Source of the DNA: Caprella mutica
Lineage: Eukaryota; Arthropoda; Malacostraca; Amphipoda; Caprellidae
Assembly (NCBI GenBank): GCA_947561585.1
Contig: CANNZV010000924.1
Location: forward strand, 114,881-178,880
Length of the DNA: 64,000 bases
Reading direction: 5' to 3'
Within the stretch, counting starts at the first letter, position 1. Each line of letters opens with the position of its first letter. A model generated the notes under the pieces. That model was not told the DNA's origin. It saw nothing but the letters and a program-made list of their open reading frames with translations, and searched no databases. The position numbers and the translations under genes were made by a program. Positions 36,051 through 45,467 of this stretch are shown piece by piece.

Positions 36051-36500
36051 ACAGATGTCCTTTGACCTTGAACTTTGACCTGATTTGGTTGTATGGAATT
36101 TTTTGAGTTGTTAAGTTCGACCTTCACCATCACCTCGACCTTGATCTTTGATACAATCGCTCCCAGAATCTAAACAAATTTGGGAGTAATAGTATCAAAG
36201 GTCAATGACAAAATAAGTTGTGTAACTCTAAATAACTCATAAGTTATAACTCAAATAACTTCAACAAAATCAAATCAAGGTCAAGGTCATCAATAATTCT
36301 AAAATATTCATTCAAATAGCCTGAAATTTTGTGGACAATATTATTGGTCATTTTCCAGGATTCAAATGATTAGATTTTGTGAGCGAACGGGTCAAAGGTC
36401 AAGGTCTAGATCATTTACAACTCTAGGATTATCGGATGGGTAAGGTCTTTTGTGAGTGGCGGCGAAGGTATGCACTCTACGGGTGCCCGTCATTTTGTCC
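36050..36500. repeat. Repeat with TGACCTTTGACC motifs and a TATGCACTCTACG end
   Basis: Direct and inverted copies of TTGACCTTGAACTTTGACCT, CAAGGTCAAGGTCA and GGGTCAAAGGTCAAGG, together with CGCTCCCAGAATCTAAACAA and GTGAGCGAACGGGTCA, make this a composite of one repeat family. The end has GCGGCGAAGGTATGCACTCT followed by ACGGGTGCCCGTCA. Relatives are at 55080-55310 (TTGACCTTTGACC, AATCGCTCCCAAAATATAAT) and 19701-19740. I recall similar sequence as a common invertebrate repeat; that is memory, not a search result. Confidence 0.65.
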
Positions 36501-37899
36501 AGGGATATTTCAATCTCTTATCTAGCTTGAAATTCATAGAGAAGGAGGAAAATTTAATCTCCAATTACATATCATTATTAAAATATAGAACCAAATTTAA
36601 AAAGATTTGCACTTTAATAATCAGTAACCTGTGCTCTAATGAGTAGAAAAATATAATAAATAAATTTGAGAGGACCTTCTTCGACCATCTTTTACAAAAG
36701 TTGCGAATGGATGAAAAATAATGTGCGCAAAATATAGAAAAATTAAAAAAAATGTTTAGGGTGAGCGCCGGTACTTCGAAAATTCGAAAAATAACCCAAA
36801 AATCAAATATTTTGCCTTTATTCAAAATAATGTTACACACATAAAAAATTGGCATAGGAAATTGTATTAGTGATGAATATGATCCTTAGAGGTCTTACTA
36901 CCAAAATAATAGAAATATAATATTTATCAACATCTACTATTGGCCCACCAACGCTAAAAAAAAATCGAAAAAACACATATTTTTGTTAATATTTTTATCA
37001 TAATTATTCAATATGTTATGTAACTCTTGGCCAATTTTTTTCATAAATGTATTAATAATATAAATACAACTCTAATCAAATGCCTTTATAAATAAAATCA
37101 CCCAGAACTCAATACGAGGAGTTTGGTGCATTTTGAGGGCCACCCTATCCACCCTCATCCGTCCCACCATGAATGGAAAACAATCTATTTTAGATTGATA
37201 GAGAATCAAGTGTTATTAAGATGGGCTTGATTGAATTTTACGTGTTGTCAGACTATCTCGAGCTGATGTTCCAGCAACTGAAGTTGATGTCTCAGTGACC
37301 AGTTTTAAGTGCCCTCAACTGCTTGAGTGTGGCACGGAAACTGAAGAATTGAAGATGTATTTTTATACATGAAGTGTTATTAATTACACCTTCAGTTGAA
37401 AGATGCATGGTAAATGGAGGCTCTGACCGCACATATAACTTCCAACCAATCAATTCCAAATTCTATTAAACCAAAACATCGATTTATGGAACCTTGAAGG
37501 ATCTTAATTCTCCAGCTGAAATCCGAGCCTTAAAAATCCTTCTCCATCACAATTATCAAATTAGTTCATTGCAGTCATGTGGCATATTCCGTATTAGATA
37601 CTCAGGATGCACAAATTTAGAATTTTTCTTAATTAAGGTATCTACTACCTTCTTGCACTTACTATTGAAAAATTGTGATATCTGCACCAAAGAGAATAAA
37701 AGATGTTTGCTATGTATGTGTAATGTACCAGTTCTTCTCTATGTCGAACCGTGTCGGTATATATACTCTCATTATAAATTCAAATATTATCTTTAGATTA
37801 TCCCATGGGCAATGCTGTTGACATATATAGACGTAAGATTCTATATGCCGTTGTCAACCTATACATGAATGATACATTTTTACCAGGTTTTTCTTTGCT

Positions 37900-37928
37900 A
37901 AACTATCTGTACGATGTACAGATAGTTT
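37900..37928. repeat. Perfect 13-bp hairpin in the foldback loop
   Basis: AAACTATCTGTAC and GTACAGATAGTTT are separated by GAT only, so either strand can form a perfect 13-bp stem. It lies in the loop of the large foldback. Confidence 0.8.
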
Positions 37929-38099
37929 GGTACAGAGAGACAACGATTTCTCAATAGTAAGTAAAAGGAAGTAGTAGATAGATAATTTTATTGAGAGATA
38001 TTCTTACTCTACGTCTTCTGATAATCTAATTATGATTATGCCACATAACTGCAACGAACTAATTTGATAATTGTAATGGAGAAGGATTTTTAAGGCTCG

Positions 38100-38409
38100 G
38101 ACTTCTGCTGGTGAATTAAGATCCTTCAAAGTTCCAAAAATCGATGTTTTGGCTTAATGTTATTGGGAATTGATTGATTGGAATTTATATGTGCGGTCAG
38201 AGCCTCCATTTACCATGCATCTTTCAACTGAAAGTGTAATTGATAACACTTCAAATAGGGAAAATCCATCTTCAATTCTTCAGTTTCTGTGCCACACTCA
38301 AGCAGTTGAGAGGCACATAAAACTGGTCACTGAGGCATCAACTTCAGTTGCTGGAACATCAGCTCGATATAGTCTGACAACATGTATAATTCAATCAAGC
38401 CCATCTTAA
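38100..38409 (+). pseudogene. C-terminal fragment of a hAT-like transposase in the right arm
   Basis: Plus-strand translation gives SFKVPKIDVLA, a stop, then YWELIDWNLYVRSEPPFTM and FLCHTQAVERHIKLVTEAST. This matches, in the same order, FKIPELNFEADDYISLINWQ, TEPPMT and FPCHTQAVERCIKLVTDAS at the end of the transposase at 28420-30670. The two are related but clearly diverged proteins. The reverse complement of this coding piece is repeated in the left arm (about 37210-37530). A stop and the missing catalytic part make it non-functional. Confidence 0.8.
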
Positions 38410-38972
38410 TAACACTTGATTCTATATTAATCTAAAATAGATTGTTTTCTATTCATGCGGTGGGGCGGATAGGGTGGCCCTAAAAATGCATCAAACTCCT
38501 CGTAGTGAGTTTTGGGTGATTTTACTTATAAAGGCATTTTATTCGAGGTGTATTTATATTATTAATACATTTATGAAGTAAATTAGCCAAAAGTTACATA
38601 ATATATTGAGTAATTGTGATAAAAAAATTTAAAGAAAAATATGTGTTTTTTTATTTTTTTTTAGCGTTATGGGGTCCAATAGTAGATGTTAATAAATATT
38701 TTATTTTTATTATTTGAAGTAGTAAGACCTCTAAGGATCATATTCATCACTAATACAAATTCCTATCCCAATTTTTCATGTGTGTAACATTATTTTGAAA
38801 AAAGGCAAAATATATGATTTTTGGGTAATTTTTCAAATTTTCAAAGTACCAGCGCTCACCCTAAATTTTTTTTTAATTTTTATATTTTGCACACATCATT
38901 TGTACATCCATTCGCCACTTTTCCGCACTATTACGATTTGAAACAAAAAAAAATTGAAAATCGCTTCACCCT

Positions 38973-40692
38973 AATATACAACTATTTTCCAATCTTCTAT
39001 ATAGATATTATTCTTGACGTGCATTGGAGTATTATAGAGTTATATTCCATCACACATGTTTATTGTTCAAACCGTTTCTCCCTCTCCATTACAAATGGCC
39101 AGGCCTAATTTAAGCAGAATAAAAGTGTGCACCGCGCCGTAAAGATGGTCCATACTCTCTTTCATCAGTCGCCTCACAGCTTGCAATGTTAGCTTCCAGG
39201 CGACAGGGTGAGATATGTACACTGTACAGATGCTAAAAGAAGATTACGTTCATATGAGAAGATTTTAGTAACAGAATTGGAAGGTTGTGAATGGTGACAA
39301 TGTGTGTTGTATTGGTAAGAAAATCGATATATAGTGTTCCCAAATATTCAATAATATATCAGACACTTATAAGAACTAAATTATGTTAACGCATTATTAA
39401 TTCAAAAGGAAGCTCTTTAGAACTTCATTACTGAGAGGAAGGTATATTTAGTGAGGTATATTTTTCACTCTATTTATAAAGTAATAATATAGTAATATGA
39501 AGACTATTCACGAAGCTGATAAAAAGTTAGTAAATGCGCTGGAAGCTTTTCCAGGGAAAAATATATTGCTTCAATAATAGATATCAAATATATATAAAAT
39601 ATTTTCCATTTTTATTTTACTAAAACATATTTTAGTTTATTTATTAATTTCACTCATCGAAATAATCAAGTAATGCATTATACGAAATCACATTTTAATT
39701 AATTCCAAATATAATTGTAAACCATTCTATTTTATAAAGTATGTAACATTCTAAAATTCAAATATTAAAATTCATGAACCTTCTCTATAATTCAAAGTGC
39801 GTCTATTTATTTTATATAATTCACATCTAAATAATAATTATACCTCTTATGTATTTAAATAAAAGCTACTACCGAATTTTGAATTGTGAATAAAATAAGC
39901 ATTTATATCTATTTTAATCTTCCTAATGGAGAACATTGATCAAGAGTAGAAAGTATTTTCTAGCGGCACTGTCATCTCTAGAGCTATAATGTCCTGAGCT
40001 TTGAAATAATGACAGAAATAAAAAAGAAATAAGTTTTACAGGATAAACAGCGATATAAAAGCCGCACTGCAAATAAACTTTTTATATAACTTTGGAATTT
40101 TAACATTTTTCAACTAAATAACCTTACTTTATAATGAAATCCCGTATGGTGAACAAATTTTCATTATGCTGCCATAAAATAACCTTTAGTTTGTAAATTT
40201 CTCTATGAAAATATGTTCACTATACAGGATATTCCCTTATTCAGGACTATACATTCACTGTCTGTACATTGTACACTGTCCATTAATTAATTCATTGTTG
40301 AGGACAACAGCAGATTAAGTATCACATCTCCATTTTTTTAACTCAACTTAAAATTTCAAACCATGTTGAAACACACTTTTACAATACAAGATATAATAGT
40401 TTTAATATATCCATTTTTAAAACCGAAGACAAAAAATATCGTATATACGGTAATTTTAAGACACTTTCAAAAATGTTCGATAACGTGTTTAGGCACAAAT
40501 CTGAACATTGAATTTGGGAGATAAGTTTGCATTTATTGTGAGTTACACAAATAATTAATTACTTGGAAATTTTTTTTCTCAGTTTCTCGTTGATTTTTTC
40601 TTTTAAAATATAAAATAGAACATTAATTGATTTAGCTGAGATTCGGGATATTTTTCAATTTATTAAAATGAACACCAGCTACTTTTTAACAG
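38973..40692. other. AT-rich noncoding stretch
   Basis: Nothing coding is supported. A small C/G-richer patch at 39125-39225 has an imperfect inverted pair (CAGTCGCCTCACAGCTTGC and AGCTTCCAGGCGACAG), perhaps the stub of another element. Confidence 0.4.
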
Positions 40693-40949
40693 TATACACA
40701 CAGAGAAAGGATTAGTTGAATCAAATCATATTTGATTTGTTTTGACTAAATTTTATGGTTTATCTGTGCGCCTACCTACGTGGTGAGTTGCAGGTACTAT
40801 TTAATATGAGTTAAATTGACGTTGGTTAAAACAACACATATGTGAGTTGATTACTTTTAATTCCCGATGGTCACAACAACTACCTGTGATAGTCAAAACT
40901 GCTCGTGATGGTTGAACCAATTATATGTAATGGTTAAAACAACTACAGA

Positions 40950-41545
40950 ACAAGGTTACATCAACTACTTGTGTATGTTTCTCCAATCACTCCTATGTGT
41001 TATACCAACTACTCGTGTAGGTTATACCAACTACTCGTGTAGGTTATACCAACTGCTTGTGTAGGTTATACCAACTACTCGTGTAAGTTATACCAACTGC
41101 TCGTGTAGGTTATACCAACTACTCGTGTAGGTTACATTAACTACTCCTATAGGTGATATCAACTACTCATGTAGGTTATATATGAACTACTCGGTTAGGT
41201 TATATCAACTACTCGTGTTGGTTATATCAAGTACTCGTATAGGTTATACCCACTGCTTGTGTAGGTTATACCAACTACTCGTGTAGGTTATACCAACTAC
41301 TCGTGTAGGTTATACCAACTACTCGTGTAGGTTACATTAACTACTCGTATAGGTGATATCAACTACTCGTGTAGGTTATACCAACTACTCGTGTAGGTTA
41401 CATTAACTACTCGTATAGGTGATATCAACTACTCGTGTAGGTTATATCAACTACTCGGTTAGGTTATATCAACTACTCATGTTGGTTATATCAACTACTC
41501 GTGTAGGTTTTATCATCTTCTCGTGTTGGTTATATCAACTACTTG
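40950..41545. repeat. 22-bp tandem array (GGTTATACCAACTACTCGTG type)
   Basis: About 25 units of 22 bases, with subtypes ending GTGTAG, GTATAG, GTTAGG and variants GTTATATCAA or GTTACATTAA. Blocks of three unit types recur in order near 41125-41180, 41320-41370 and 41395-41450, which indicates higher-order duplication. Confidence 0.9.
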
Positions 41546-42201
41546 TAAACTAAGTAAATGTATATCAACTATTATAGTGTAGGTTGAAATATCGGTCTGG
41601 TTAGCAGTAGCCAGACTTTTTACAAGACTTTTTCAGTCACTATATTTACTCTATTAAATTATAATCTCGAGTTAGGTCCCGGTATCAATTAGATTGGACT
41701 ATTTATTTTCTAGGACCAAATCTAACATGTTCACATTTATTTTCTACTTTTGCTTCTGTGATATGCATACTATTTTAATTTTAAAAAATAATTGATCACC
41801 TAGACCTATCCTTGCTTTTTGAAATGTTTTCGATCCTATGAATTGATATATGGTTATCAGTTGTAAATTAATAGATTAGATTGAATAAGTAATCTCATCA
41901 GGTCAGTTTATAAATAAGTAGTTAGATGACATAAATAACTTTACGTAGTGATAAATAGGTAGGCTAGATGAATTAATTAACCAGGCTAGATTACAAAAGT
42001 TGATAAATCTTTGATATGCTGCAATTGTACTATAACTTAATGAATAATAAATTAATGATAAAGCCTTTATCTTCTAAACCATATTTTAGTGCAATTCATC
42101 TTACTCATAGGCACTGATATTCAAATATGCTAATAGAATTACCAAGGTCAAATTGAAAACGAAATATAAACATTTAAGTTTTAGATTTATTATTTAGAAG
42201 T

Positions 42202-42907
42202 TTAATTTGAATTCTCGTCACTTTCTTTCACGACTGTAGGTTGCCAATTCCTGAAATAAGAGATTCGTATATTAATATATATTGAATAGAAATTCACAGT
42301 ATCGTTCATATACATTATCAATAACATCACCTACTCTTTTTCCTTTTGTGATGAGATAGCGACAGCTTCGATATTCTTTTCATGTCTGGAATCCCTAAAA
42401 GCATATAAAAAAGTAAGAGCTAATCATATTGCAAATACATATTTAGAAATCATCTAATATTTTCAAATACTTACTTTGACCTAGCATAATTGTTCCTGAA
42501 CCATTCAAAGGAATTGAAGAGGACTCCGATAGTTGATGACGTTGATCTACTTCATCAAGATCTGAAAGTAGATTCAGAAAATATAGAAAACCATATATTA
42601 ATAAAGAAATGAAAAGAATTATTAACTGAGAATTCTTTCATATAGGTAAATTATTTATATAAAATGTTAAACTAATTATAAATCTTCAGATGCAGTATAA
42701 ATTTAGCTCTAATAAATGCAATGGATTTTTCTAGCTAATCCTCATAATTTTGTTCATTATACACTCATAATGTAGACTTTAATTAAATACCAAGAAAGTA
42801 TAATATATCAAAAGGCTCACCTCTGGTTGGAGTTCTCCCTGCTAAATCCCTGGACGGTGTTCTCCTCCGACTACCTCCCTGGATGGAGTTCTCCCAGTCA
42901 TAGAAAA
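42202..42907 (-). CDS. Spliced small protein, four 3' exons, unknown family
   Basis: Four minus-strand exons join in one open frame: 42821-42907, 42475-42561, 42331-42394 and 42202-42250, ending in TAA at 42202-42204. Introns are 259, 80 and 80 bp, all GT-AG (donors GTGAGC, GTAAGT and GTGATG; acceptors CTTTCAG, CTTTTAG and ATTTCAG). Reading phases agree at every junction, and codons split by introns give Asp, Arg and Arg. The visible peptide is about 92 residues: a TPSR/GRTPTR-type Arg-rich start built from a tandem DNA repeat, a Ser/Gln-rich middle (HQLSESSSIPLNGSG), a basic stretch (KRISKLSLSHHKRKKSRN) and an acidic end. The basic part could be a nuclear signal. No domain is recognised. The first listed exon begins at the edge of a MITE, whose terminus supplies its acceptor (CCCTAG), so the real start lies further upstream and is not found. 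It could still be a decayed or chance frame. Confidence 0.5.
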
Positions 42908-43150
42908 CTAGGGTCAAGTAGGTAAATTGCGGCACTTTAACTAACTGCGGTCTCTTATCTCAGAAACATTAATAACCATCATGACTTCAAGGCACTCGTG
43001 AAATGAATAGAACCTATCATAAATTGAGCTTAAATTATGATGTTCAACAATTCAGTATATAGCTAAACTAATTTCAGAATGATTTTGAGACTCTCTCAAT
43101 AGGGTCACAATTAGAAATTAAAGAACCGAATTTGGCTGTGTAACCCTATC
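42908..43150. mobile_element. MITE, AGGGTCA..GGTAAATTG family, copy 2 (diverged)
   Basis: The left end AGGGTCAAGTAGGTAAATTG matches the right terminus of the MITE at 32990-33197 almost exactly. The other end is probably near 43150 (AGGGTTACACAGCCAAATTC in reverse complement), a weak match. Confidence 0.55.
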
Positions 43151-43210
43151 TATAAGTTCACCAAGTAGTTTTAAAATATATAGATTATCAGACCACTTTA
43201 CTTAAGATAC

Positions 43211-43371
43211 TAGGATAAGTTTCGAAATATCGGACGGCTCCACATTTTCGGTCGCGTAAGAAAAACTATATTAAATTAACTTTTATTTTAATTAGCTATT
43301 AGGTAGCTATATACTATATTTCATACGTGACCGAAAATTTGAAATCGCCTGATAATTTGGAACTTACCCTA
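43211..43371. mobile_element. MITE, TAGGGTAAGT family, copy 2 (161 bp)
   Basis: Inverted repeats of about 49 bp at roughly three-quarters identity: AGGATAAGTTTCGAAATATC on the left, AGGGTAAGTTCCAAATTATC in reverse complement on the right, both continuing to a TTTTCGGTC block. TA at the edges. Related to 14810-14924. Confidence 0.75.
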
Positions 43372-43410
43372 TTCTGAGGACAGCGCAGTAACTGCCTAGC
43401 CTATGTAAAA

Positions 43411-43872
43411 GGGGTGTGGGTCATAAGCCCCTTCGGTCATGAGCCCCCCTAGGTCATAAGCCCCCCCCCCCCCCGGTCATGAGCCCCCCTGTTTTTAAAT
43501 CCTTATCTACCTATACTATTTAATCCTTATTCACACTTTTGTAGTTCATTACTGAATAGACATAAAATATATGTATATCGGGGGGCGTACCGCCCCCGAA
43601 CCCCCCTGCCAGATCATTAAACAATCATGAAGTGTGCAGTACAACAAACTAGCGGATACAACAAACTACATTAGTAACTCTCAGTTATTTCTATCTAAGT
43701 AATTCTTCATTTGTTTAACTAGGTAAATAAGAATTAAAAAAACAGGGAGGGGGGGCTCGTGACCGGGGGGGGCTCATGACCTAGGGGGGCTCATGACCGG
43801 GGGGGGGGCTCGTAACCGGGGGGACTCATGACCGGGAGGGCTCTTGACCGGGGGGGCTCTTGACCGTACCCC
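43411..43872. mobile_element. G-tract foldback element (462 bp), 8-bp target duplication
   Basis: The left arm repeats GGTCATGAGCCCCCC-type units (C-runs up to 15). The right arm repeats their complement (GGGGGGCTCATGACC) in about seven units. Outer ends GGGGTGTGGGTCATAAGCC and, in reverse complement, GGGGTACGGTCAAGAGCC match. Flanks ATGTAAAA and ATGTAGAA differ at one base, a likely 8-bp target duplication. The centre is AT-rich with one block of CGGGGGGCGTACCGCCCCCG, itself a palindrome. Confidence 0.8.
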
Positions 43873-44320
43873 ATGTAGAAGGTATTGACACTGAAAAAAA
43901 ACAGCTAGGTAGGTATGATGCTTAAATAAGTTAACATATAATAATTTAGGAGAATTAGTTTGGATATCAGTTTACAAACTGGAAGGCAGTAATCAAAATT
44001 TATTATTATAAGAGTTATATACTGATAATCAGCTCTTCAAATAACTACCTATATAAAGCCACCAAACTATCAATCACCAATATTTTAGAATATTTAGGCA
44101 GACATTTATCAATTTATTAATGGAATTAATTAATAATCGACCGGCAGCGATAATACTATTTAATGCATATAACGCTATTGTTTGCACTTAAACTAAAATG
44201 GTATTGAGGAGCGTTCACATTCAACACGTAACACACTTGAAACAAGATTTGAACTGAAAAGTGTTATGCGAATAAATTAGCTTTGAGGAAAGCATAAGTT
44301 GCCACTTACTCATTTGATTG

Positions 44321-44880
44321 AACTCACATCTAAACTTTAAAAAAAAGTAGCACTAATTCTCATAGTAAGTTAATTTATACACCAGATACATAGGATTAAC
44401 AGTCTATGTGGGTTACATTATCACACTATGTCATAGTTGTTTTAACTCACTCCTAAACTTACAAAAGAGTAGCGCCAACTCTCATAGTAAGTTAATTCAT
44501 ACACTGCAGAATACACTGGATTAACAGTCTTTGTTGGTTACTATAACACACTATGTCATAGTTGATTTAACTCGCACCTAAACTCAAAAAAGTAGCGTCA
44601 ACTCTCATAGTAAGTTAATTCATACACCAGATACATTGAATTGACAATCTTTGTGAGTTACTTCAACACACTATGTCCTAGTTGTTTTAACATATGTTCA
44701 AACTCCCAAAATGTAACTCCAACTCTTATAGTAAGTTGATTCAATCCATAAAATGATTTGAATTAACTATGTTTGGTAACACACACGTCATAGTTGTTTT
44801 GACACACGTGAAAACATGAATATAGTCAAACCAACTCACGTAATAAATTGATTCAAAGCATAAATTGTTGACCCATTAAA
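44321..44880. repeat. Tandem repeat of about 120 bp, 4-5 diverged copies
   Basis: Units start with AACTCAC..CTAAACT-like sequence at about 44321, 44444, 44569, 44689 and 44801, and each contains CTCATAGTAAGTTAATT and CACACTATGTCATAGTTG variants. Confidence 0.85.
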
Positions 44881-45467
44881 TATGAGTAAACTTTTTTCTC
44901 TGTGTATAATACGAAAAGTCTTATATATACTAAAGTCTTATATAAACTAACGATAGATACGATCTCAATTCATTGTCATGTGTATTCTGGTTTAAGATCT
45001 AATAATGTCAGAGGCCAAGTAAACAAGTGTGTTACTTAAAGCTTACCTGTTTACTGCCCTAAAGTCTAACAGTAACACTGACATGGGTAGAGGAGCGTGT
45101 TATTGCTCTTAAATCTACACGATACAAGTACTCACTCAGAACAGAACAAAACTCTTTGCTTATCACGACTAATATATCTTACTATATCACAAGGTTAGTA
45201 AGTCATAGCCTCGCAACATTACTCTAGTCAGAACATCGAACAGAATCAATATTATTGGCTGATATTTCCTCAATTTTATCTAAGACAGTTATAATTTGGA
45301 ACAGTTCTGACTACTGTTTGATTGTTCAAACAGATGTGTATATTTATCACTAACTATTTTGACAAAGGCCTATAAAATTATACATATGATATTAGGAAAT
45401 GTAATTCTTTGGCAATATGCTATGAAGGAGTGCAAAGATTTAAATATTTTTTTCCAGAATGTCGTAC

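Larger units (their letters stand above)
36700..38972. mobile_element. Large foldback element with transposase C-terminus in its arms
   Basis: Arms of about 900 bp (about 36700-37605 and 38020-38930) are reverse complements around a loop of about 415 bp. Mirror landmarks are AGGGTGAGCGCCGGTACTT against GTACCAGCGCTCACCCT, AAGGCATTTTATTCGAGG against its partner near 37080, and GTGCGGTCAGAGCCTCCATT against its partner near 37410. The right side continues to TCGCTTCACCCT at 38961-38972, whose complement AGGGTGAAGCGATTTT resembles the terminus of the 27806-31340 transposon. The left end lacks this last stretch. The transposase-derived piece in the arms links it to the same family as a non-autonomous derivative. 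Confidence 0.85.
40693..44911. mobile_element. TIR-bounded 4.2-kb unit with subterminal tandem repeats
   Basis: The left edge is TATACACACAGAGAAAGG and the right edge in reverse complement is TATACACAGAGAAAAAAG. Inside each edge is repeat-rich DNA: the 22-bp array on the left (40950-41545) and the ~120-bp array on the right (44321-44880). Both contain CAACTA/TAGTTG-type motifs. The centre holds a spliced minus-strand frame, two MITE-like elements and a G-tract foldback. The unit looks like a non-autonomous DNA transposon that picked up or hosts a gene. The short TIR makes the call tentative. A similar unit follows at 45468. Confidence 0.5.

Noticed and set aside
36452..36855. Short frames at the left edge of the large foldback
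   Set aside because: They overlap the dispersed repeat and the foldback arm; no resemblance to the transposase.
38821..39108. 95-codon plus-strand frame
   Set aside because: Covers the foldback terminus and AT-rich flank; a composition by-product.
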